Shown here in pieces: positions 22,268 through 32,931 of a DNA stretch of 64,000 nucleotides. The position numbers and the translations under genes were made by a program. Position 1 is the first letter of the stretch, and every line of letters begins with the position of its first letter. The notes below the pieces were generated by a model, which did no database searches, was not told where the DNA came from, and saw only the letters and a program-made list of their open reading frames with translations. The stretch lies in the NCBI GenBank assembly GCA_008704415.1, contig VXIS01000151.1:1-64000 (forward strand). Direction: 5' to 3'. Source of the DNA: Sphaerosporella brunnea. Lineage: Eukaryota > Ascomycota > Pezizomycetes > Pezizales > Pyronemataceae.

Positions 22268-23879
22268 CCAGCAGTGAATGTAAAGCTCATGTGCACGTGC
22301 GAGTGCCGGCCTGTGAATGTTTCTGCTCACCCGCACAATTTCTCTCCTTCGACAGCTCCCCCAGCAGAACACACCCGCTCCCCAAGAGACACTCCCGGCG
22401 GCTCCCCCAGCAGCCCCTTTAACAAAACAAAAAAATATATACGACTGCTATTCTTTTGCATGAATGAGGCAGCGTGCTCACAAGTTGTAGCAGAATGCTC
22501 CGGCGGCCCCCAGCCTTAAAAGGATTGGACTGGACCTACCCGGAAGCCATGGACTGGATCTAACTGGAGACCCGGAAGCCTGTGGTTATTGTGGGAGATA
22601 TCAACGGCCCAGTAGTATCCCCTACTCGCCGCTTTTCTGATCTTCTGGCTCTGAAGCGGTTGCGAACTCGTTACAAAGGAAAAGAATTTCCAAGAGGGGC
22701 GTGATGCCATGGGTCTTTAACTCCACCCAGCCATCCAGAAGTGAAAGACTAGCAACGGCTTTAGGCGGCAATGCGGTTTTCTACCCTCGGGCCGGACTGG
22801 ATGGGACCAACCCGGAGACCTGAGTATGGATGGAGACCGGTTGGTATTTTGAAATACTGAAAGGCTGCGTGTCTCTTCGTTCTGGGACCGTTTCTTGCCG
22901 CAGAGACTTTGTGGCAAAACCGGCAACAGTGAGTGCAACGAGAAGCATGTCGGTTTGTGTTTGCTTGGTTTTCATCGATCTGCAACAGTTCATCGATCAA
23001 TGGATCTGTGGGGTGGCCGCCTTGATTTCTATTGGGAGGCTGTCCAGGCGGCGATACAGGTCGTCCTTCTTGCGGTGACTGAGACATGGGTCCCTGATAG
23101 CAGTATTTCCAGGCTGAATGTAATTTCGAACCGTGGTGGCAACTTGCCACATTGCCTTAGTACCGAGATAATACGGTTTGTGGCAGGAGAGGTTGTGGCG
23201 ACGAGCGGTAAGACCTGTCAACCGTGAGAGGTTGCTTACCTACGGTTTTCCCACTCAGTGAGTGTGGGCCTTGCGGTATATTGTGCTTACATAATCCATA
23301 CAACCTCCTTCACCATCCTAAATCCTCCAACCCGTGGTTTGTCCTGGCTGAACCGACGGCTGCCTCAGGCTCAGTGCAGCGCTGCTCCGAGTCCTCCCAG
23401 TCTTCGGAGAGCTACTGGGATCCGCGGCCCTCCAGCGCCGCACCGCCACAGCCTACTCCCCCGTCCCTATCAGCCATAGCGGGCCGACCCAACTAACTCA
23501 CGGCGCGCCGTCCGATTATACACGAGATGGTTCTTCAGACAGAGCCTGTTTGAGAGACCTATTTCGCCCGAGATCAACTAGTGAGAGGAAGTATGTGGGG
23601 TGTTTATGCTGCTTTTTCCGGGTTCTAAAAGCTATGGCGGCGAATGCGAGTTCATGCATATGATGATTTGCATTGTTCGATTTCTTCTGCTGTAAATGGT
23701 CTCTGGTTTTAGGGGGATTCATAAGACAAAAGATATATGCCGGTACTTTTCCGATATCTATCATTTTTAGAGATAATTGGCTGCCTGCTTCATCTGCTGG
23801 AAAGAACACCAATAAAGATGAGGTAGATGACGCAACTATGAATAATCATCCGTCTTCCTCACACCTACTCCGGTGATAT
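22268..23879. other. Intergenic, no live gene
   Basis: Only short overlapping frames. Around 22530-22585 and 22793-22830 there are several imperfect copies of a GGACTGGACCTACCCGGAGA-like motif in direct orientation, a degenerate short repeat of unknown origin. Nothing else recognised. Confidence 0.45.
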
Positions 23880-24464
23880 GACTTGGGACATGCCTCGCAT
23901 CCCAAAAAGCGTAGAGTCCTTAGCCACATAACAACAAGTATCCACGTATTTAATGTGTTAAATAGCGTATTTGACACATCGGAGGAAGATCCTTTTGAAG
24001 GGGAAGACAAGAATGGACCTGAATATGTCCAAAGCGAAGGAGAAAGCGAGGAGGAAAGCGAAGGTGAAGAACGGAGTGCCGGTAGGCAAAAAGATAGAGC
24101 AAACTTGGAAGTTGCCGGCGTACAGATAACTAATGTAGCCTGCCAAATTTGAAGTACGGGCACTGGCAATTGATATACCCAATAATGAGCCTGAGATAGA
24201 CCTCTAGACTGTATACGATACGTTAGCTTCTCGAAGATATTTGGAGCCACGACGACGCGATGCATTCAGATGAACTCAGGTGGACTACCGGAGTGGTTTG
24301 AGAGGATCTACCATGATCCAAATACACGGCGGTTTCGTTCCTTATTCCGCATAGTTAGAGTGAAAGCCGTTCTGGCAATTATAGAACAGCACAAAGTGTT
24401 TCAGAACAGTTCACGGAACCCCCAGCTTCATCCCCGTTATCAACTCGCCGTCACTCACCTTTGA
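23880..24464 (+). pseudogene. Fossil of a PIF/Harbinger-type (DDE_Tnp_4) transposase, N-terminal part
   Basis: Two broken pieces read in the style of fungal Harbinger transposases. An acidic region (23900-24150) is followed by T-L-A-S-R-R-Y-L-E-P-R near 24215-24250. A shifted frame from 24270 then has L-P-E-W-F-E-R-I, F-R-S-L-F-R-I, I-I-E-Q-H-K-V-F-Q-N-S-S-R-N-P-Q and H-P-R-Y-Q-L-A-V-T, matching the helix-turn-helix entry of that family as I remember it. A stop, a frameshift and the complete absence of the DDE catalytic region show it is dead. The assignment rests on motif memory, not a search. Confidence 0.5.
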
Positions 24465-24685
24465 ACTGTTCCGCCTCTGGCTGAGAGCGTGGTTGTTGTG
24501 GTTGTGGTTGAGACGGCTATAGATGTCACAGTTGCGATGTCAACATCTAAGTAAGGTTGCTCAAACTTCTCATTTGCTGAATCCCACCCCACCTCTCTAA
24601 TGATGTCATCCAATGTTGATACCTTGAAGCATCGGTTTACGACCTCTCAACCACCAACTTCTTGCATCTGAACCCGCAAATCACG

Positions 24686-25588
24686 ATGTCTTTCGACCGC
24701 CTTCCCTCGCTGGAGGCGCAGCCCACGACCACACGCGGCACAGGCTACAACGACGACCCCGCCTTCAGCTCGCTAACAACGTCACTGTCGGCGCGCCTCT
24801 TCACGCTCACCAGCAACATCACGCAGCTGAACCGGCAGCTCGCGCTCGTCGGCAGTAACAAGGACTCGGAGACGGTGCGCGAGCGGGTTAATAAGCTGCT
24901 GGAGGAGACGCGCCAGGGTTTCCGCGACATCAGCGATGGAGTGAAGCGGGTCAAGGCGTGGGAGGACCCGAGTCCGGCGATGAAATACTCGCAGGATAAG
25001 CTGCAGAGTCAGTTGACGAGTACGATGGCAGATTTCCAGGCGGTACAGCGACTGAGCGCTGAGAAAGCGAGGCAGTATGTCGCGGCAGTCAAGAGGAATG
25101 TTCACGAGGAGGATCCGGAGCGGTTAGACTACCCCCTTCTACTTTTTGGGAAATGAGGATCACTGATAAGAGGTAGCTATACTGACGAACCATCCGGCCC
25201 TGAAGTTCCCCTTGTTCAAGCGCAGCAAGCGCAGGCCGCAGCGCTCGCAGACCAGAACGAAATCGAGTTCCACGAAAGCCTGATTATCCAGCGTGAGGAA
25301 GAGATCCGCAACATCGAGCGGGGAATCACAGAGGTGGCCGATATCTTTCGCGACCTGGGGACGATGGTTAATGCGCAGGGCGGTCAGATGGACATGATCG
25401 ATGCAAACATCGAGAATGTTACCCAGAATCACAGGGCGGCGGATTTGGAACTTTGGCGCGCGTCCAGGTACCAGAGAAGTTCCAGGAATAAGGCGTGTTG
25501 CCTGCTGCTGATCTTGTCAGTGGTTTTGACGGTGGTGCTGTTAGCGGTGAGCTGGCTTGATTCTGAGCTTCTTGGTAACCCATGCTGA
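24686..25588 (+). CDS. PEP12: Pep12-type endosomal/prevacuolar syntaxin (Qa-SNARE)
   Basis: Exon 1 is 24686-25122. Exon 2 begins at 25177 (or 25171) and ends at 25588, giving about 282 residues. The N-terminal half is an Habc-like three-helix bundle. Near residues 195-255 comes the SNARE motif (E-E-E-I-R-N-I-E ... D-I-F-R-D-L-G ... V-N-A-Q-G-G-Q-M-D ... I-E-N-V) with glutamine at the central layer. After a basic R-Y-Q-R-S-S-R-N-K stretch lies a C-terminal anchor beginning A-C-C-L-L-L-I-L, the typical Pep12/syntaxin-7 cysteine-containing membrane segment. The protein would mediate Golgi-to-late-endosome vesicle fusion (family knowledge). The C-terminus extends about 10 residues past the usual end into the lumen. 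Two acceptor AGs six bases apart are both in frame; the farther one fits branch-site spacing better. Confidence 0.9.
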
Positions 25589-25885
25589 TTTGGAGTAGTT
25601 TTTGTTAGGCTAGAATGCTTCCTTACTTCAACTTGCGATGATGCCTTTTTTCTTTGCGTTTGAGCAATTAGGTTCCCTTTGCTTGCTCCGCCTTGCCAGT
25701 TTTTACTATCACCACCACTTCCAGCTATTTTTTTTTCTGTGCTTGTCCTTTTTTTTGCGTCCGGTATATCTTTTTGCGATGGGAATGTTTTTGGGTGTGG
25801 AGTTTTTCGGTCCTTTTTTTTTGTTTGTACGGAGTCTGCAGTAATTTGGGTAGCTCCAGCTTTGATGATGGGCTTGCATGTACGA
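25589..25885. other. 3' flank of the syntaxin gene
   Basis: T-rich sequence with several runs of T, consistent with a 3' untranslated region. No gene seen. Confidence 0.5.
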
Positions 25886-25888
25886 GTA

Positions 25889-26137
25889 CAAATTTCAGCG
25901 AAGGTGAACGCCTAATCGGGTTAGTGCAAATTCGGAGATATTTTGAAAAGAAAGCATTTTTGTCGCCCACAGAGATGGCAAGACCTATGGGACAGAAAAA
26001 AACATACCAGAGTTATTGCACAGGCTGCCACTGGGACCGTTGCGGTTGAGCATCGAGGTTGTTTTACTATGGTTACATAAGTGGCTTATTAAGCGGAGCT
26101 CTAAGCCCCATTAGGTGCTCACCTTCGCTTAAATTTG
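25889..26137. mobile_element. MITE-like element with ~35-bp terminal inverted repeats
   Basis: The left end, starting CAAATTT and running through GCGAAGGTGA and CCTAAT to about 25924, is found again inverted at 26100-26137 with only a few mismatches. The 249-bp unit is flanked on both sides by GTA (25886-25888 and 26138-26140). Size, inverted ends, 3-bp duplication and lack of coding capacity fit a miniature inverted-repeat element. A 3-bp duplication would suit the PIF/Harbinger group, of which a decayed transposase lies 1.4 kb away. Confidence 0.7.
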
Positions 26138-26165
26138 GTATCACCTGTCGTGTGATATGATTTCG

Positions 26166-26239
26166 GTGAGATATGAGATCGCAGATCAGGAGGGCTTTAG
26201 ATAAAATAAGATAAGGATTGGTGTGATCTCATATCTCAC
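26166..26239. repeat. Perfect 15-bp inverted repeat (hairpin)
   Basis: GTGAGATATGAGATC at 26166-26180 is repeated perfectly inverted at 26225-26239, with 44 bp between. It lies 26 bp outside the MITE. It may be a second tiny foldback element or a fragment of one. Confidence 0.75.
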
Positions 26240-28032
26240 TTTGCGTGACGACATTGTGATCTGCCATTCGAGTGAACATCTATGTACCAGTTAATCTGGG
26301 GCTGCACAGCTTTGTTACTCGGACTCGGTCGGACAGTAATTAGATTGTGTTTCGAGTTAATAGCGAGCATAACCAAGAAGTATGTACAGTTTCTAGACAA
26401 AAGTCTTGGTGATTGCACTGCGGAAACTACAATTTGCACAACCACAACAGCATCTTCTGATTGAGAGCCACAAAAAAAATCCACCTCATTCGCGACTATG
26501 TGAACTATTTTTGTAGCCAGTATCAAGCCCTTTCATCAACTGTTTGTTGTTGTTGTACGCTGGCTCGCTTAAAACGGTTCCTTAATTCCTGTAGCTCAAT
26601 ATCAAGCAAATGACATGTTCAAAAATCTTTAAAAACGGCTTCTGTATAGCAATAATACGTCTACCAAGCTGGCAATTTTTTAAAGCTGAACCTATTGAGA
26701 TAGACTCAATTTGGTGGACTGCGGTTTTCTTGGGGACGTGAAAACTGAGAAACCCCGCTAAAATGCAGCATCCCTGCCATGAAGAGATTAACCTCTGATT
26801 TGGTGACGATATTTGAAGCACTTATGAGTGTCTGAAAATTTTGAAACTTTTTTTTACAAGATCTTTTACATATGAAGTGTTAGATACGAGAGTCCTGAGG
26901 TCACAAAGCAAGAACCGGTGTCCTGGTGTTGAGCAGAAAGCGCACATTTTCGCCCACTTTTGGTGGGGTTTCGCAGAATCACGAAGACTAGGAACTGTAC
27001 CTACAGCCTGTTGGTTGGATTTCGAGTTGCAGAGGTAATTATTATCATCCCGGCAGGGGCAGTGCTTAGGGCCAGGCAAAGGTTGCCTGTCCGAGAGTTG
27101 TCATCGTCAACACACCTGAGCCGTGACCACCGCGACGGGTAAACGCTGAATTCCCGGCCCGACCCTCAACAACAGCCCTTCCACCCTGATTGTTGCAAAC
27201 ATCCCGCAAGATAACGATGACCACGGAGTTGGATGGAACCGAGTTTTTTCTATACCGATGCGCCGTCCCCTTCGGAACGCAACATTGTGGAGAAAAGCTA
27301 CGAAGGAGATGTTACGTGTATTCCCTGAAACCGGCCGGCTTGGTTGAGTGCGAAGCCCCACGAGAGGCACCGCTCGGCATAGTGGTAGGCTGAAACCTAA
27401 AGCATATAGCCCCAGTTTTTGGAGGCGAAGTTTCTGATCAATTGTGTTTTAAAAAACTCAATCGAGCGATGAACTGAAAAGGTGGCGTGAAAGCGGCGTA
27501 GGCGGGGGGTGGTGCGGCATCGCCGCCGCCGGACAGGCAACCCTTTGTGTTGATGCGAATGCTTCCTTCCTCACAGAGAGCTCGACGCCCTAGGAAAAGC
27601 GAGATATGGAATGACTTTTACCCCAAACGCAGCCATTCCCGGGCCTTCATATTGACTTGAGTGCGAGGAACACAAAATAGGCAGGGCCTCAGACACTGAG
27701 CCGATAATCTGGCTGGCGTTTCATGTAAAGCTTGCGTATTCTGGAGCGCTCCCACCTGGTTTGGATCAGGTTGAAGAAAAAAGCAGTTGCTAGAAATTGA
27801 GGAGTTGATGGAACTTGAAGATGAGTACCAATGGACAGCTGTGGGAGCGCCTATGGGCGAGCTGGTAGGAACAACCGGCGTTGTTCGACGCCGAAAAAAA
27901 AGTCAAAAACACGCCCTAGGATGGCCGAGGTGATAGTTTATGATTGCGTGGACACCTGCCATTCTGTGTTTAACTTCAGAGCAGAGGGAATCATCATTTA
28001 AACCTACAAACACGACCAAAAAAAAGTACTTC
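26240..28032. other. AT-rich intergenic stretch
   Basis: About 1.8 kb, AT-rich up to 27100 and GC-richer after. No frame resembles a known protein and no RNA gene was recognised. Possibly old transposon debris. Confidence 0.45.
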
Positions 28033-28919
28033 CTAAGCGCCCTCCATCCCCACCCTCGCCGCATCCACCGCCTCCTTCTTCCCCATCTCATTCCTGCGCT
28101 CCAGCGCCTGGCTAATATACTCGGGCACATTCTCCACCCTCCCGCCGCCTCTAGCCACCGGCTCTCCATGCACCGTCCACGTAGGCACAACACCGGTCCA
28201 CACCCTCCCCGTAACCTCCGGATTCGCCAGATCCTCTTTCGGTTCGTTAGGGCCTCCGGTATGGATCTTGGGCGACGCAGCGGTGATTTTCACCTTTAAA
28301 ATTCCGGTGGAATCAAGCTCTGCTTTGGTTGGAGGGATGCGGGAGCCGGTCCATCGGCCTGGGAGCACGTGAGAAGTCACTCGCTCCATTGCGTACAGCT
28401 TTTCGGCTGCGTCGGTTACGGCGGAGGCGGTGCCGTGGAGGATGGCGGAGCGGTAGTTGTAGTTGTGGCTGAAGGGGGTGCTGTACCCCACCACCACCGT
28501 CTTGTCAATACTAAACTAGGGGGAGTTTTTTGGGGGGACTACAGCGCCAGAACTAGCCCGTCAACAATCGTTGCAGACACACACACAGACAGCGTTTCCC
28601 GCCCGCGGAACAGTCGAGCGCTGACATAGCCGTGGATGTATAGGTCTTGCACTTCGTCCACGTCCGCCGAGGGATTAGCGAAGTTCCCTAGCGCCCCGAT
28701 CATAGGCAGGATTGTGGGCAGCCCCTGCTCGGACACGAAGGAGACATGTACCACCGGCACGGCGGCGATGATGCTGTGGACGGTTTTGATGTCGTAGGCC
28801 GCTGGGCGGGGGTTAGTAGGATTTAGAATGAGGGAGAAGGAGAAAAGAATACCCAAGGAGGCGTAGCGGTTCACTTTGTTGATGGCGGTTTTGGGGTAGG
28901 AGAGTTCGTGGCGGGGCAT
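28033..28919 (-). CDS. PNPOx-like flavin-nucleotide-binding protein (pyridoxamine 5'-phosphate oxidase family)
   Basis: Exons 28919-28853, 28801-28543 and 28480-28033 give 257 residues. The fold signature of the split-barrel Pyridox_ox_2 family is present: Y-D-I-K-T-V-H-S-I-I near the start, H-V-S-F and an I-G-A-L-G-N-F strand, L-Y-I-H-G-Y-V-S-A-R-L, V-D-G-L-V-L-A-L, then F-S-H-N-Y-N-Y-R-S-A-I-L-H-G and an L-P-G-R-W stretch. Both introns (51 and 61 nt) join these blocks exactly. Such proteins bind FMN or related cofactors; fungal members are mostly uncharacterised, so no substrate is claimed. It is divergently paired with a flavoprotein gene (phosphopantothenoylcysteine decarboxylase), which may be coincidence. 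Confidence 0.85.
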
Positions 28920-29432
28920 TTTTGTGGTGAAATGGGAACAACCTCTGTGATGATGAGATGAATGCCAGAGCTCTGCGATTTTATAGACTGCTCACTGTTG
29001 TGACTCGAACGGTCGAGTGAGTGCCGCTGATGAAGCTCCCGACGGGAACTTCTGTGTTTGGGCACTGAAGCGAGAAAGGTACAGATGAGTCAGTTGCAAG
29101 GAGCCAATGGTGCATGCTCAATTAAGCACTTGTATAAAGGTATGCTTGCTCTAGGGTAATTCGGCTGATCTGTTGGAGCGTCGAGGTATACTTCTGACGG
29201 CATCTTCTATTGGAAATGCGCAACGATCATAACTGACGTCCAGAAGCCGAATACATGAAGCGTTTTGGCCTTCAATTTAGTCACCAGAAAGTAGGATCCA
29301 TCTGGCTTGCTCAAGAGCTCTACTGGCTGCCGTAGAGAAAGTTGTCACTAATGTGCTGCATGTGAAAGAAGAAGCTGAATCCCATTTCAAAACCAGGGTT
29401 AGGTCTCATAGCGCCAACCTCACCATCCCGCA
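28920..29432. promoter_or_regulatory. Divergent intergenic region (PNPOx-like / PPCDC)
   Basis: The two flavin-linked genes start 513 bp apart on opposite strands, so both promoters lie here. No specific site is assigned. Confidence 0.5.
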
Positions 29433-30116
29433 ATGTCAACCCTCAATGACACCTACCCCCACAACCCCTCGCACCCGAACCTCCTCCTCTTCGCCACCGG
29501 CTCGGTAGCAACCATCAAGCTCCCGCAGCTAGTAATAACGCTCCTCCAGCACCCGCTAAACATCAAAGTAATCCTCTCACCGACCGCCACCCGTTTCCTC
29601 TCCCCCTCTGATCTGAGCTCCATCTCCTCCTTCGTAAAGGTCTACACCAACGACGATGAATGGGCGCAGCCCTGGAGCCGCGGCGATCCCGTGCTCCATA
29701 TCGAGCTGAGGAAGTGGGCGGATATGTTACTCATTGCCCCGCTGAGCGCGAACTCGCTTGCGGGTATGGCCGGCGGGTTTTGTTTCGGGCTGGGTCTCAG
29801 TGTGGTCAGGGCGTGGGATACGACGGCGGCGGTTGGGGACCGCGGGGCCATGGGCGCCGCGAAGGTGGTGGTGGCGAATAGGGTTAGGAAGATGATATTG
29901 GTTGCTCCGGCGATGAATACGCAGATGTATCTGCACCCGGTTACGGAGGAGCATTTGGCGAAGCTGGGGCGGTGGGGCTGGGTTAAGGTGTTGAAGCCTG
30001 TGGAGAAGATGCTTGCGTGTGGAGATTTGGGGGTTGGTGGGATGATGGAGGTGCCGGACATTGTGGACAATGTTCTTGAGGTTTTGGGGATCAGGGCAAT
30101 GGGGACCCATCATTAG
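29433..30116 (+). CDS. Phosphopantothenoylcysteine decarboxylase (HFCD flavoprotein)
   Basis: A single exon encodes 227 residues. This FMN enzyme performs the third step of coenzyme A synthesis, decarboxylating 4'-phosphopantothenoylcysteine to 4'-phosphopantetheine. Key residues are visible: an N-terminal A-T-G-S-V-A nucleotide-binding turn, catalytic H89 in V-L-H-I-E-L, the A-P-L-S-A-N-S-L-A loop, the P-A-M-N motif with N162, and A-C-G-D with C196, the reductive-step cysteine in the flexible clamp. The clamp ends G-V-G-G-M rather than the common G-x-G-R-M. About 15 extra residues (130-150) sit between W-D-T-T and the R-K-M-I-L strand. It is shorter than yeast Hal3/Sis2-type proteins and lacks their acidic tail, so a plain decarboxylase is favoured over a phosphatase regulator. 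Confidence 0.88.
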   Translation: MSTLNDTYPHNPSHPNLLLFATGSVATIKLPQLVITLLQHPLNIKVILSPTATRFLSPSDLSSISSFVKVYTNDDEWAQPWSRGDPVLHIELRKWADMLLIAPLSANSLAGMAGGFCFGLGLSVVRAWDTTAAVGDRGAMGAAKVVVANRVRKMILVAPAMNTQMYLHPVTEEHLAKLGRWGWVKVLKPVEKMLACGDLGVGGMMEVPDIVDNVLEVLGIRAMGTHH

Positions 30117-30513
30117 CCCATTTAAAGCTGTAAGTATTGCTATTGGTTTCTTAGGATAGGATTCATAGTGCTCCATCTTGCACTCTCCCTCACTAAGACA
30201 AGCTACCAACCCGCCAATTCAGGGAGCCGTCAGTCAAACGTAAGTATGTAATTCCAAAATTTGCCAAAATCTCCGGCGGAGTACCAACCATAGCCATGAA
30301 TCAGGAACGCCTAGATTCGAGGATCCTTCAGCCATGTAAAATTATTTTTACTGCTCCCAACCACCTGCTGTATAAGATCTTGATCTATATGTAGATAGAT
30401 CAAGATCATATCTTATCTTCCCTTATCTCACCGATACGTCAAGCTGAATAAAAGCCAGGGTTGCTTCACACAAAATCACTCAGTTCAAGGCTCCCAGCTA
30501 ACGCATTCAACCC
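30117..30513. other. 3' flank of the decarboxylase gene with a hairpin
   Basis: Contains a perfect 13-bp hairpin with a 6-nt loop (arms 30376-30388 and 30395-30407) surrounded by further TATAAG/CTTAT complementarity, followed by CTTATCTCACC. It could act in the 3' untranslated region or be a foldback element; no gene seen. Confidence 0.55.
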
Positions 30514-30528
30514 AACCCAGCATGAGCA

Positions 30529-30780
30529 TGGCAGACGTACGGGTTAAGTCCCTATTAAAGGGCTGATACCAATGATTTAGGGCGAGTTTAATGGTGTGGT
30601 TTGCTTTTCATGAATTTCCTTTGTATGGGGAGCCCCAACAGACGGGTAAAACCGTGGGGACAGGATACCAGGTTTCCTTTGTCCGTCATAGGCCTTTGGC
30701 CTCACTCCGATTCGCAAGATAGGAGGCACTTGGGCTAATGTCCTTGTGTACGATGTATGATTTAAACAAACAAACAAACA
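30529..30780 (+). mobile_element. Short A-tailed retroposon (SINE-like), longer copy with 15-bp target duplication
   Basis: The 252-bp body begins TGGCAGACGTACGGG and ends in an (AAAC)n tail. It is flanked by a perfect 15-bp direct repeat, AACCCAGCATGAGCA, at 30514-30528 and 30781-30795. Its last 60-80 bp recur inverted at 22172-22251. It contains no coding frame. The first bases resemble a pol III box A, but a box B at proper distance is not evident, so the source of transcription is uncertain. It could be a true SINE or the 3' end of an unknown LINE. Confidence 0.85.
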
Positions 30781-30795
30781 AACCCAGCATGAGCA

Positions 30796-32931
30796 AAAAA
30801 AAACTATCCTCCACCCTTTCGACACTGCAAGGGGTAAGTTTAAAGTTGAAAGGACCTGCTCCGTTGAAAGAGACACTTCTTTTTTTTCTCCCAGACTATG
30901 AGAGCAGGCGCAATGCACACACCCTAACCTCCTCGGCAATCTCCAGATCGACCAACTCGCCTGTTACTTTCCCGAGATTTGCAGAGCCGTGAAAGATAGC
31001 AGCACCTTATCCTCCAGCAGCGAGTGAGGTGAAGTGTCCAAGGCGGCACCAACAACTCCGCTTCGCTTCGGTTCCAAGGAACTTGCAGCCAGACAACGAA
31101 GTGTGGTCGCACTATTACAAACCGTACCACATGTAGAGAGTACTTAGTATGTATGTGTGTGCACAGACACCCCGAGTGACACTCCATGAACGAGTCCAGC
31201 CCCGGGCAATAGGTCCGAGCACCACGCACGCACTGACACAACCAACCCACCCGGCCCGCAACGGGACGGGAACGCGGGAACCACCCACCAACACCCAACA
31301 CCTAACAACCATCACATTATGTGCACGACAGGGAGCGGAGAAAAGCCACCACCAGCAGCATCTCCGCTGTCAAGGACCGGGGACGGGAGGGGGGCGTACA
31401 TACATACTTCCTGTGTACCTAGATGCGGCGCTTGCGCCTGCTTGCTCCAGAAGGAGGAAGAAGGCAGCGGCTGACATTAATATTGACATTGAGACTGACA
31501 CATCCACAACCCCACGACCGCAGACGAGACGACACATTGACATTGAAATTAAGTATGCAGTTGGATTGGAAATCGCCGAGCTCCTGCCTGCACTGCACGC
31601 ACCCACCCACTGCCATGCCCCCCTTCAAATCTCTCGAGAGTTGTTCATGGAGTATGTACTTACCCACGCATCGACATCGTATTACATACAATACATAGCA
31701 GTTTGCTTCTTTTCTGTCCCAACAGCTTTCTTTGGGGGAAATTAAGAACTGGGCCGTGGTTGCGCGTGGATGACCATGACGTTGGAAGCTCCAACTCAAA
31801 GCTCTGGAGCGGAGTACCTGCATCCCCTTCGCTCCCCAAGTTCCCAATTGCAAAACCTTAACCCGCATCACGGCGTCCAAAAAATAAAAAAAATAAAAAA
31901 AAATAATAAAAATAAAAAATCTCCCGATGCCCTGCATGCACGCAACGCACTGCATTGCATCCCAGATCGAGATCGGCCACAAAAAAGCAATGATTTGTCT
32001 CCCGGCCGCCAACCCTCCGCCCAAATAGCTAAAGAAAAAGTCACGATGGCCAGGCCAGGACTTTTTTTAGCCGAAACACCGAAACGCACAACCCACTGCA
32101 CACGCCTGTTTCTGTGGGGAGAAAGAATAAGAAAGCATGCATGCGATCGATCTGCCGGCTTAGGCCGTTCGAATTCGTGGGGTACCTAGCTAATGTTTTG
32201 AGTGAGGGCGGCTGAAGTCGCCACGACGTCACACGCGGTGGCTGTTGGGTGGGACTCGGACTTCGGCTCTGCGGTCTCATCTCCTTGTTGTGATAAGTTT
32301 CCACGCGGGCAGGGAAGGGTTTTGCGGTCGATTGTCTAATTCGAACATCGTGGCCTTCTCATGACAAAACTGGGGGATGTTTTTTCCTCGGAGTGCCCAT
32401 CTCAGGTAGCCACTTAGGCAGCTGTGAAAACTTTGCTGCTGCAGCAGGTGCGCTTGTTTGAACCTTCGACTTCGGAGTTGTCCATTCCCGCAGCACAGCG
32501 CGCTGGCAGGCAGGCAGAAATGTACTGGTACGTCATTACCAGACAAATCAGCTGACCCGGGGCAAGCCAGCCAGTCAGCTACTGCGCAGGCAGGATGATT
32601 CTATGCCGGAAAAGGGTGAATATAAGCCCAGACGAAGAATGATTGATTGAGCGAGACACCTGCCAGTAGTTACGCGCGATCTAACAGTGGTTCCGCAGAG
32701 CGTAGAATCCGATTCAGAACTCCCTGGTCATTAGGACACGAATCGAACCGGAGAGAGAGAGAAAGAGAGGAGAGAGAGAGTGTGAGGAACTGCAAATCAA
32801 GGCAGCCACAAACATATTTTTTCTTTTTGTTCTGAAAACGCATCAACGGATATCGATCCCGGACCTGCTGTATGTCTCATATCCCGCATTCGTCCGTCTC
32901 CCTTTCTTGCCTTCCTCGTACCCGTCGAAAC
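30796..32931. other. Intergenic, low-complexity stretch
   Basis: About 2.1 kb with CA-rich, CT-rich and A-rich blocks (an A/AAT run at 31876-31920, a GA run near 32750-32782). Several long frames exist only because the DNA is compositionally biased; none has family likeness. Near 32741-32751 a tRNA box B-like string is present without a foldable tRNA. Confidence 0.5.

Noticed and set aside
22530..22830. GGACTGGACCTACCCGGA-like motifs as a tandem array
   Set aside because: Only a few imperfect, irregularly spaced copies; no CRISPR-like or satellite structure.
31876..31920. A/AAT-rich run as the tail of another retroposon
   Set aside because: No flanking direct repeat and no body similar to the 30529-30780 element.
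32741..32751. tRNA box B-like string on the minus strand
   Set aside because: No matching T-stem, acceptor stem or box A at the proper distance could be found.
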